From Acidobacteriaceae bacterium (GTDB lineage Bacteria > Acidobacteriota > Terriglobia > Terriglobales > Acidobacteriaceae), in contig PLCO01000017.1 of the NCBI GenBank assembly GCA_003134815.1, positions 1 through 64,000 on the forward strand: a DNA stretch of 64,000 nucleotides, in the 5' to 3' direction. Positions 43,807-51,159 of the stretch are shown one piece after another. A program made the position numbers and the translations under genes. The notes beneath the pieces were generated by a model that was not told where the DNA came from, did not search any database, and was given only the letters and a program-made list of their open reading frames with translations. The number at the start of each line of letters is the position of its first letter. Position 1 is the first letter of the stretch.

Positions 43807-44180
43807 ATATAGAGCCTAGATGATTTGCGCGGGCCAGCCGCTTCGAAAATAAAGTCCCAAACAGTTCATAACAGCACAGATTTCAGTCCGGCGAGATCGT
43901 ATCGTCAAAAATTGTGCACTCCCCAGAGCGGCGGCAGCGCTGCCGGTTCATCCGGCCATCCCCTTGAGGGCCGCACACCCTTTTTCGTTGCCGCCGCACC
44001 TGCTTCAATTACACCCCGATAGAGAGCCTGTCACAGGGCTGCGCGGGGACCGCGCGGGGACTGCGCGCCGCTAATCGCGGAGATGATACCGGATAAAGTT
44101 GGGCCTGCTTGGTCAGGGCTGTCTGTTGAACGATTCGGGGAGCGGTTTGGCGGAACGGAGCGGTGGAACCGTCTGGCCAA
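43807..44180. other. Intergenic region without recognisable gene
   Basis: This 374-bp gap lies upstream of the aldo/keto reductase gene and downstream of the PDZ-protein gene, both on the minus strand. It contains a GC-rich patch with GCGCGGGGAC twice near 44040-44065. I find no RNA gene or coding region. Confidence 0.4.
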
Positions 44181-45074
44181 CTATTTCTTGGGTTTGGCAG
44201 CAAGAACCAAATCGATCGTCGAATTCGCTTCTCCGCGTCGAACCGTAACTTTGATTTGATCGCCAATCTTGCCGAAGAGCATTTCGTTGGCGGCTTCTCC
44301 TTTGCTGGCCGTCAAAGGCTGGCCCTCGATCGCGACGATTTCGTCGCCGGGCTGGATGCCGGCCTTTGCCGAGGGGGAGCCGGCGTCCACCTTTGTCAAC
44401 AGCGCTTTGGTCTTATTTGCCTGGTCGATCTCAAAGCCCGTCGAGCCAAGGTCCGAGGCCTTAATGAATCCATAAGGCTTGAAATGCCCGTAGCAAAACG
44501 CGATTGCGGCCGCGCCGGCGGGGCCGATGCCGATGCAGGGAGCAAACTGGCCCCTCCAATTGATCATGTCTTTAACCGAAGTCATGAAGCCGGAAGCCGT
44601 GGGTCCGGCGGGAGCATTTTGTGCCGCGCGCACGAGGCTGACGTCGACCTGAGAACCGGCGCGCTTCAACGTCAGGTGCAGCGTATCGCCGCGCTGCCCG
44701 AACACGCCTTTGGCGGCGATCATTCCGGGCGTCGGCTGCACCGGCTTGCCGTTCACGGCGATGACGGCATCACCCACTTTGAAACCCGCAGTGGCGGCGG
44801 GAGACTGCGGACCGATCGCAGTGACGGCGCCGTCGCTATCGCCCTTGGTCCCGATGGTGAGACCCGAGTATCCAACCTGGCTGTTCAGGATGAAACCGGC
44901 CTGCTCAAAAAGACTGGCGCACTTCTTGACGGCGGGAGCGGCGATTGGGCCGAAGCCAACGCACGGGGCGGTTGCGCCCTGCTGGTTGGTGAGTGTGTCG
45001 ATTTGCGCCGTGGCCGGTGCCGCAGCGAAGACCAGCGCTATCGCGGCCAGAAAACCTACTTTGAAACGATTCAA
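44181..45074 (-). CDS. Secreted protein with two PDZ domains
   Basis: The 297-residue protein has a signal peptide (VGFLAAIALVFAAAPATAQ) and two PDZ domains, about residues 75-150 and 215-290 (SPAATAGFKVGDAVIAVNGKPV and SPSAKAGIQPGDEIVAIEGQPL). Before each PDZ lies a similar segment, APC-x-G-x-GP...C...GFI, with Cys38/Cys52 and Cys180/Cys194 at identical 14-residue spacing. The gene is thus an internal duplication of a Cys-motif plus PDZ unit. No protease domain is present. It probably binds exported protein ends or works as a scaffold, by inference. Confidence 0.85.
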   Translation of the reverse strand: MNRFKVGFLAAIALVFAAAPATAQIDTLTNQQGATAPCVGFGPIAAPAVKKCASLFEQAGFILNSQVGYSGLTIGTKGDSDGAVTAIGPQSPAATAGFKVGDAVIAVNGKPVQPTPGMIAAKGVFGQRGDTLHLTLKRAGSQVDVSLVRAAQNAPAGPTASGFMTSVKDMINWRGQFAPCIGIGPAGAAAIAFCYGHFKPYGFIKASDLGSTGFEIDQANKTKALLTKVDAGSPSAKAGIQPGDEIVAIEGQPLTASKGEAANEMLFGKIGDQIKVTVRRGEANSTIDLVLAAKPKK

Positions 45075-45247
45075 GACAACCTCCAGATTTCGTGAGAAGC
45101 CAGTTAAGGTAAGGCGGGATTTGCCTGGACGGGCCGAGCGGGAGGGGAGCGCCGACCTGCTTCTTGCATGGTACGCGACAACGGTCGGGTTATTGCATCA
45201 GAAAATGTGGGCGGCCCAGCTGCGGTTGACGAGGTGCGCCATCGCGA

Positions 45248-45625
45248 TCAGGCGGCGCGGGTTCGCGAGGTTCTTGCGGGCTTCTTCGCCGCCCGTTTGC
45301 GGGCTTTCTTTTGCTGCGGCACGACGGAAAGGCGCAGGCCGAGCGGCTCAGCTATTGCTTCGATCACTTTCATCCGCGGATTACCTTTTCGCGAGAGCAC
45401 GCGGCGAAGAGTGGCCGGGCGAATGCCGGATTGACGTGCGATGACGTTGAGCCCACGAAATGCTTCCGCCAGGGATCGCAGTAGCAGCAAGCAACCACCG
45501 CGCGTCTTAATATCGCTCAGGCCGTTGACGGCGAGCCTCGCGCACGCGGCCGCAAGCTTCCGATCTTTGCGAAGCAACTCGACTTCAAGTCTTTGATTTG
45601 GACCTACCACGATTCGGTTTTTCAT
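45248..45625 (-). CDS. HTH antidote-like DNA-binding protein without visible toxin
   Basis: The 125-residue product has a central HTH like those of HigA-type addiction-module antidotes (LLLLRSLAEAFRGLNVIARQSGIRPATLRRVLSRKGNPRMKVIEAIAEPLGL). A lysine/arginine/alanine-rich tail follows (QQKKARKRAAKKPARTSRTRAA). The toxin gene that usually precedes such antidotes is absent; upstream is an unrelated membrane protein gene. It may be an orphan regulator. Confidence 0.7.
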   Translation of the reverse strand: MKNRIVVGPNQRLEVELLRKDRKLAAACARLAVNGLSDIKTRGGCLLLLRSLAEAFRGLNVIARQSGIRPATLRRVLSRKGNPRMKVIEAIAEPLGLRLSVVPQQKKARKRAAKKPARTSRTRAA

Positions 45626-45724
45626 CTATCGCTAACCTCCGACAAATCCATTGACGCCTCCGTTTCCAGTCGGCCCAAAACTCTTTAGCGCGCTCAATGT
45701 CGCTATCTTGGCTGCTTTTGTCTC

Positions 45725-46246
45725 TTATTCCTGGGGCCGGGTTGCACGTCTTAATACATCGGCCACTTCGTACGTTTCATCGCGGCGGAGCATGTCGCCG
45801 ATTCGGCTTCGCCTGCCTCGCGTTACAAATTCAACGTGGTTACTCAGGTCGTGCCATGGCGTCACGGTCTCGATCGCTTCGATCTCAGCCACCGGCAGTT
45901 CGAGTTTTCGTTTCCAGAAGAGCGCTGCGCGCGTCCACGAGAACATCCCGTTTTCGATGAGGATCTCCTCGACGCCGAACGAGCGCCACATTCCAACGCG
46001 GACTGCAATGAAGTACCAGAGCAGGATGAATCCGATGAAAGGGAGAAGAATGAGGTCCCGGGAGGACAACGGTTTCCTGAAAAAGGGTGAAACGAAAACA
46101 GACGCGAAGAACGAAAAAGCGGCAGTAAATGCCGCCAGCATGAAGATGTACATCAGCCAGTCGCTTTTTCGGGCGATTTGCACGACTACTGCGCCGTTTT
46201 GCTCTCGCCGCACGGAGACGCGCCTTGGGCCGTTGGATGGAAACAC
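45725..46246 (-). CDS. Unknown membrane protein with two or three helices
   Basis: With a GTG start at 46246, behind GAGGGAG, the protein has 173 residues. It begins FPSNGPRRVSVRREQNGAVVVQ. Hydrophobic helices are at about 30-55 (WLMYIFMLAAFTAAFSFFASVFV) and 65-85 (LILLPFIGFILLWYFIAVRV). A soluble beta-rich end follows with VEEILIENGMFSWTRAALFWKRKLELPVAEIEAIE, resembling PH-like domains of small bacterial membrane proteins. A TTG at 46336 would add 30 residues. No family name can be given. Confidence 0.65.
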   Translation of the reverse strand: MFPSNGPRRVSVRREQNGAVVVQIARKSDWLMYIFMLAAFTAAFSFFASVFVSPFFRKPLSSRDLILLPFIGFILLWYFIAVRVGMWRSFGVEEILIENGMFSWTRAALFWKRKLELPVAEIEAIETVTPWHDLSNHVEFVTRGRRSRIGDMLRRDETYEVADVLRRATRPQE

Positions 46247-46365
46247 TAGCGTGAACTCCCTCAGGAGAATTCTTGCACACTCCGCGCATTTCCATTGACG
46301 CAAGCCGAAGTAAGAGGATTCGAAGTTCGAAGCCAAAGTGCGACCGAGGAAAAGGCAACCGCAGA

Positions 46366-46411
46366 TCCTTCGACTCCCCCTCGCATTGCTCGGGGTCGCT
46401 CAGGATGACAG
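46366..46411. repeat. Dispersed intergenic repeat, copy 2
   Basis: This element shares both ends with the copy at 6202-6247 (TCCTTCGACTCCC and CTCAGGATGACAG) and has the same length, 46 bp, and orientation. The middle differs (TCGCATTGCTCGGGG against GCGCTTCGCG). It lies between mqnC and the membrane protein gene. Confidence 0.7.
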
Positions 46412-46443
46412 TTGTGTTTGCGCCACGGATTTCGGACTAGCGG

Positions 46444-47505
46444 CTAATTCAAAAACATCGTCCGATACAGCGTGTCGCGCTGGACTGGTTTGAAGCCGGC
46501 GTCGCGGATGATGCGGCGCAGCTCTTCTTCCGTGGTGCAGTTCGACGTGCCTGCCGCGCGAACGACATTTTCTTCGAGCATCACCGAGCCTACGTCGTTG
46601 CCGCCGAAGTGGAGGCCGAGCTCGAGCACCTTCAACCCCTGCGTGACCCAACTGGCCTGCACATTCTCAATGTTGTCGAGATAAAGGCGCGCGATGGCGA
46701 GAACCTTGAGGTATTCGACGGACGTTGCTTCGTCCCAGCCGCGGCCGCCGAGCGCGGTGTTCCCGGGCTGAAAGCTCCAGGGGATAAAGGCCGTGAATCC
46801 GCCAGTCTCTTCCTGCAGGCGGCGGACCGTTTCGAAATGATTAACGCGCTGATCGAAACTCTCGCCGACGCCGAACATCATGGTCGCTGTGGTGCGCATG
46901 CCTAATTGATGTGCGGTGCGGTGCACGCTGACCCAGTCTTCGGTGTCGCATTTGAGGCGCGCGATGCGATGGCGGACTTCGTCGTCGAGAATTTCAGCGC
47001 CGCCGCCGGGAATGGAATCAAGGCCGGCATCGCGCAAGCGAGCGATGGTGGTGCGCAGGTCGAGGTTGGAGTACTCGGCGATGGCAAGGACTTCAGAGGC
47101 CGACAGGCAATGCAGCCAGATTTGTGGGAACCGCTCTTTGATGCCGCGGAAGAGCCGCTCAAACCAGTCGATCTTGAGATCGGGATGAATGCCGCCCTGC
47201 ATCAGCACGCCGGTACCGCCCATCTCCAGAGTCTCGGCGATTTTTGCGCAGATGGTTTCGAAGTCGAGGATGTAGCCGTCGCTCGAGTTGGGGTGGGGCT
47301 TGCCGTTGATGGGCAGCGGACGGTAGAAGGCGCAGAAGGTGCAGTACTCGGTGCAGTAGTTGGTGTAGTTGATGTTGCGATCGATGATGTAGGTGACCAC
47401 GCCCTCGGGATGCAGGCGGCGGCGTACGGCATCGGCCTCGAACCCCAGCCCGATCAGGTCTGGCGATTCAAAGTAATCGAGTGCCTGCTGGTGCGAGATC
47501 GGCAT
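46444..47505 (-). CDS. mqnC: Cyclic dehypoxanthinyl futalosine synthase
   Basis: MqnC is a radical-SAM enzyme that cyclises dehypoxanthinyl futalosine in the futalosine route to menaquinone. The 353-residue protein has the 4Fe-4S ligands Cys51, Cys55 and Cys58 in NYCTEYCTFCAFYRP. LMQGGIHPDLKIDWFE, DSIPGGGAEILDDEVR, MMFGVGES and a late LHFGGNDVGSVMLEENVV follow. Relatives are MqnE and CofH; the length and the GGIHPDL segment favour MqnC. Other mqn genes are not in view. Confidence 0.9.
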   Translation of the reverse strand: MPISHQQALDYFESPDLIGLGFEADAVRRRLHPEGVVTYIIDRNINYTNYCTEYCTFCAFYRPLPINGKPHPNSSDGYILDFETICAKIAETLEMGGTGVLMQGGIHPDLKIDWFERLFRGIKERFPQIWLHCLSASEVLAIAEYSNLDLRTTIARLRDAGLDSIPGGGAEILDDEVRHRIARLKCDTEDWVSVHRTAHQLGMRTTATMMFGVGESFDQRVNHFETVRRLQEETGGFTAFIPWSFQPGNTALGGRGWDEATSVEYLKVLAIARLYLDNIENVQASWVTQGLKVLELGLHFGGNDVGSVMLEENVVRAAGTSNCTTEEELRRIIRDAGFKPVQRDTLYRTMFLN

Positions 47506-47587
47506 GGCTTGATTCTAGCAATTCAGTTGCGTCAGCTGCGCGGCACATCATCGAATGCGGGCGCTTTCTTACGGCAGCCCAACAGGT

Positions 47588-48091
47588 CTATTTCCAGACG
47601 AAGGTGGCCTTGTCTTTGTCCTTGCGGGCTTTCGAAACGGGAAAGACCTGGCCGTGCATGACGACGAAGACGCCGGGCGAGAGCAATCGCGCGGCAAGCA
47701 GGCTCTCGGTAAGGTTTTGCAGCCCGTCGCTGCCTTCAAAGCCGAGGGGCGTCATGGCTCCGGTCAGGATAATGGGCACCTTGAGACCGGGAAAGGCCGA
47801 CTCGAGAAACAGGCCGGTTTCGACCATAGTGTCGGTGCCGTGAGAGATCACGATCGGAGCGTTTTCTTTGATAAGCTCGCCGACGCGGTCGCGGACCTCG
47901 ATGCGATCGGCGTCGGTCATCTCCAGCGAGTCCTTGTTCATCACGTGGATTGTTTGGATATCGGTGTCCGGCAGTCGCAGCGCGCGCAGATAACGGTCCA
48001 GCTTGGCGGCGCGATTCTCAACGACACCGCTTTGCTCGGAGTAGACCTTCTCGATGGTTCCGCCGGTCGAGAGCAAATAAATGCGCTGCAT
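47588..48091 (-). CDS. Single-domain asparaginase-like protein
   Basis: The 167-residue product equals the N-terminal domain of type I/II L-asparaginases. It has the first catalytic region LLSTGGTIEKVYSE (Thr12) and the second, VISHGTDTMVETGLFLE (Thr86-Asp87). TGAMTPLGFEGSDGLQNLTESL and FVVMHGQVF follow. Full-length enzymes are about 330 residues; here the C-terminal domain is missing but the frame ends cleanly, so this may be a stand-alone form. Its upstream side abuts the 22-bp repeats and galE. Confidence 0.85.
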   Translation of the reverse strand: MQRIYLLSTGGTIEKVYSEQSGVVENRAAKLDRYLRALRLPDTDIQTIHVMNKDSLEMTDADRIEVRDRVGELIKENAPIVISHGTDTMVETGLFLESAFPGLKVPIILTGAMTPLGFEGSDGLQNLTESLLAARLLSPGVFVVMHGQVFPVSKARKDKDKATFVWK

Positions 48092-48102
48092 CGCTCAGCC
48101 CC

Positions 48103-48213
48103 TAGCAAAATCAACCACGCGCCTCAGCAAAATCAACCACGCGTCTCAGCAAAATCAACCACGCGCCTTAGCAAAATCAACCACGCGCCTCAGCAAAATC
48201 AACCCTACGCGCT
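48103..48213. repeat. 22-bp tandem repeat, five copies
   Basis: Four units of 22 bp (YAGCAAAATCAACCACGCGYCT) and a fifth altered unit occupy 48103-48213. They start 11 bp beyond the asparaginase start (upstream side) and run into the 3' end of galE (stop at 48205). Differences between units are at one or two positions only, indicating recent expansion. Confidence 0.93.
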
Positions 48214-49254
48214 ATAGTGCTTCTGGTGCCAGATCCACGCGGTGCGGACGATGTCGTCAAGCGAGGTGTAGCGCGGTTTCCAGCCGAGTTCGCGGATGGC
48301 TTTTTCAGAGCTTGCCACCAGGACAGCCATATCGCCGGGACGGCGGGGATGAATCTCGGCCGGGATTGGATGGCCGGTTACGCGGCGCGCCGATTCGATG
48401 ACGTCCCGCACGCTGAAGCCCTGACCGTTACCAAGGTTATAGATGAGAGGCGCCTGATTTTCGGGCTTCGCGGCCTTCTCTGACTGCGCGTCATTTCCGG
48501 GGCGCGCATTGAGGGCATCGAGCGCAAGAAGGTGCGCATCGGCCAGGTCGGTGACGTGGATGTAATCGCGGATGCAGGTACCGTCGGGCGTTGGATAGTC
48601 GTCACCATAGATGCGAATGGCCGCGCGGCGACCGAGCGCGACATCGAGAACCAGCGGGATCAGGTGGGATTCCGGCTCGTGCGCTTCGCCGCGGGTGATG
48701 CCGGCCGAGCCTTCGTGCGCGCCGGCCACATTGAAGTAGCGCAGCGCGGCGTAACGCAGGCCGTGGATGCGATTGAACCAGGCCAGCATCTGCTCCACCA
48801 GGAGCTTGGACTCGCCGTAGGGATTGGTCGGCGCGAGGCGCGCATCTTCCTGAATCGGAACGGATTCCGGCTCGCCGTAGACGGCAGCGGTGGAGGAAAA
48901 GACCAGCCGTTTTGGCCCTGCAGCCAGCATGGCCTCGAGCAGCGAGAGCGTGGAAGCGGTGTTGTTGCGGAAGAAAATCTCCGGCCGCACCATCGACTCG
49001 CCAGCCTCAATGAGCGCGGCAAAGTGGAGGACGGCGTCGAAAGGCTGGCCTTGTTTGCGGGCGTTTTCAAAGATGGATTCAAGAGCCGGCCGGTCGGCCA
49101 ACTCACCCTCGATGAATTCGATCCCCGCAGGCAGTGATTCGCGCCGGCTATGACTCAAATTGTCAAAAACGACCGCCGTATGGCCCATTTCGGCAAAAAG
49201 GCCCGCTACAGTTCCACCGATGTACCCCGCCCCGCCCGTCACAAAAATCTTCAC
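48205..49254 (-). CDS. galE: UDP-glucose 4-epimerase
   Basis: GalE interconverts UDP-glucose and UDP-galactose. The 349-residue short-chain dehydrogenase has the NAD site TGGAGYIGG (residues 6-14), LVFSSTAAVYGEPE with the catalytic serine, and Tyr146/Lys150 in NPYGESK. The tail has FRNNTASTLSLLEAM and NLGNGQGFSV. A 20-residue insertion with repeated NDAQSEKAAKPENQ lies near residue 250. The last codons merge into the 22-bp repeat array. The neighbouring asparaginase is unrelated. Confidence 0.94.
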   Translation of the reverse strand: MKIFVTGGAGYIGGTVAGLFAEMGHTAVVFDNLSHSRRESLPAGIEFIEGELADRPALESIFENARKQGQPFDAVLHFAALIEAGESMVRPEIFFRNNTASTLSLLEAMLAAGPKRLVFSSTAAVYGEPESVPIQEDARLAPTNPYGESKLLVEQMLAWFNRIHGLRYAALRYFNVAGAHEGSAGITRGEAHEPESHLIPLVLDVALGRRAAIRIYGDDYPTPDGTCIRDYIHVTDLADAHLLALDALNARPGNDAQSEKAAKPENQAPLIYNLGNGQGFSVRDVIESARRVTGHPIPAEIHPRRPGDMAVLVASSEKAIRELGWKPRYTSLDDIVRTAWIWHQKHYSA

Positions 49255-49990
49255 AAAAAAACTACCCTCGCTCGTCCAGAATGGGTTACTTTGAGTCTAT
49301 AAGAATAGTCTCGGACTGTGCGGCCAGTCGAGCCGCCCGGCCAGTGACTTCCGCGTGGGCTGGTTGGCCATGCCGGGAGATCGAACAAAGCGTTCCGGGA
49401 ACTGAAATAGTCGGGTTGCTGTTACCTTCCCGATTCGGTAATCCCGCAGCGCACTTCCTGTCGCGAGACCTGCGACCGATTCCCTGTAAGTGCCTTGGAT
49501 GATCAAGGAAAGGACTGAAGTGCCCGAAGGGCAGTAGCCGCGGGTTGGGAAAGGGTGTTTATGCGGATTCCCCCGTGTCCTTGGTACCATTGACTACACA
49601 GTTTGGGTGATCTGCGAGTAACCTGGTGCTTCGTATAATAGTAATGGTCACTTTCAAATTCTCCCTCATGGAATCTGGATTTGAAAGCGATGAAAGAACT
49701 AGGCGCTTGAAAGCGATAAAAGAGCTGGACGCAGCCATCGGGATTGTATGGAAGCAGATGCGGCTGCGCTGGACATCGTTTTGAGCTGCCGGCATGATCG
49801 GCTCTTGCACTCGTGACCGGCTGGTAGAAGCAGTTTCTGTTCGATTGGGCTCAGTTTGTGCTCGACGGAATGTGGTAAGAGACGTAAAGGGGCGCAACAA
49901 GCCCTTGGCTTGAAGGTTTCGTTTCACGATTTTGCCATTTTTCCCGAATTGGCCTCCGCAGAGCGGCGGCCGTAAGAGAGGTTCTGAAAC
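49255..49990. other. Long intergenic region with a two-copy 26-bp repeat
   Basis: This is the largest apparently non-coding stretch, 736 bp between the divergently transcribed galE and tonB. It contains a 26-bp tandem repeat at 49681-49732 (TTGAAAGCGATGAAAG and TTGAAAGCGATAAAAG) and otherwise low-complexity-free sequence. Open frames on the minus strand (49297-49590, 49559-49927) show no family similarity. I cannot identify an RNA gene. Confidence 0.5.
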
Positions 49991-51034
49991 ATGCCGGCAT
50001 CGTATACCCCTGGACAGAGCACATTTGGCCTGTTGCCCGAGCCCGAGTTCCGCCCGCTACCCTTCCTCATGAGTGGCGGCATCAACGTGTTGATCGCCGT
50101 GACAGCCATCATGATCGGAATGACGGCGAAGCATGTTCTGGAACAGCACTATGAGATGACGGAACTCATCGTTCCCAGCACGCCTCCGCCGCCGGCGATC
50201 AAGATCAGGCAGCCTCCGCCGCCGGTTGTGCCTTCTCCCCCGGAGCCTCCCAAGATCGTGCTGCAACCGCGACAGATTGAGATGCCCAAGCCGCTGCCCG
50301 CGCCAAAGCCCGTGCAGATGGAAGCCCGCGTAAACCTGCCGGCCGTTCAGCCGAAGCCGCAGACGGTGATTCTGGCGCCGCAGCCCAAAGCGGCTCTCAG
50401 GGCGGCAATGCCGGCACAAGACAACACGCTGAAACCGTCGACAGCGCCCGTACATCTGGGCGATACCTTCGGAGCAACGCCGAATCCCAATTCGACACGT
50501 CCAGCCACGGTTGCCGCCATCGGGAATCCTAATGGCGGCATGAATGGCCCGGCCGTTGCTCCGCATGGAGTGGTCGGTTCTACTGGAATTGGCAACGGCC
50601 TCAAATCCGGCTCGAGCGCCGGCACGCCAGGCAAAGTGGCCTCGGCCGGCATTCCAGGCGCCACCGGCACGGGACCGTCGTCCAATTACGGCAAGGTCGC
50701 CACGGCAGGAATTCCGGGTATTACCCAGATCGCTGCTGCGCCGAAGATGAACACGGCGGTGGTGCACTCGACGGCGGTCGAAGTTCTTTCCAAGCCGCCG
50801 GTGCGTTACACGAACGAAGCGCGGCAGATGCACGTCGAAGGAGATGTGGTGCTGAGCGTGACGTTCCTGGCCAACGGTCAGGTGGTGGTGCACAGCGTGC
50901 TTCAGGGACTCGGTCACGGGCTTGACGAGGAAGCCAAACGCGTGGCGGAGCAGATTCGCTTTCGTCCCGCGACCAACAATGGCCAGCCCGTGGACGTAAC
51001 GACGAAGATTACCATTACGTTCCAGTTGGCGTAG
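49991..51034 (+). CDS. TonB-family energy transducer
   Basis: The 347-residue protein follows the TonB plan. It has a cytosolic start, one membrane helix at about residues 27-46 (MSGGINVLIAVTAIMIGMTA), and a Pro-rich span (PPPPAIKIRQPPPPVVPSPP and APKPVQ). A Gly-rich section carries two copies of GKVA(S/T)AGIPG near residues 215 and 235. The C-terminal TonB domain at about 258-347 shows PVRYTNEARQMHVEGDVVLSVTFLANGQV and RFRPATNNGQPVDV. It would couple the proton gradient to outer-membrane receptors with ExbB/ExbD, which are not in view. Confidence 0.9.
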   Translation: MPASYTPGQSTFGLLPEPEFRPLPFLMSGGINVLIAVTAIMIGMTAKHVLEQHYEMTELIVPSTPPPPAIKIRQPPPPVVPSPPEPPKIVLQPRQIEMPKPLPAPKPVQMEARVNLPAVQPKPQTVILAPQPKAALRAAMPAQDNTLKPSTAPVHLGDTFGATPNPNSTRPATVAAIGNPNGGMNGPAVAPHGVVGSTGIGNGLKSGSSAGTPGKVASAGIPGATGTGPSSNYGKVATAGIPGITQIAAAPKMNTAVVHSTAVEVLSKPPVRYTNEARQMHVEGDVVLSVTFLANGQVVVHSVLQGLGHGLDEEAKRVAEQIRFRPATNNGQPVDVTTKITITFQLA

Positions 51035-51159
51035 AAACGCGACCCAATTGGCGTAGCATCACGATGGTAAGCACAAAAATGGCCCAACAGCCGGCAGCCG
51101 TGTATGGAATGGCGCGCAGGGCCGCAACAGAGCCCTAAAAAGTTCAACAGGAGTCACAC

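Noticed and set aside
48103..48213. Possible CRISPR array
   Set aside because: The 22-bp units follow each other without spacers, and no cas gene is in view.
49559..49927. 122-residue minus-strand frame in the galE-tonB gap
   Set aside because: No similarity to known proteins, no strong ribosome-binding site, and it covers the 26-bp repeat.
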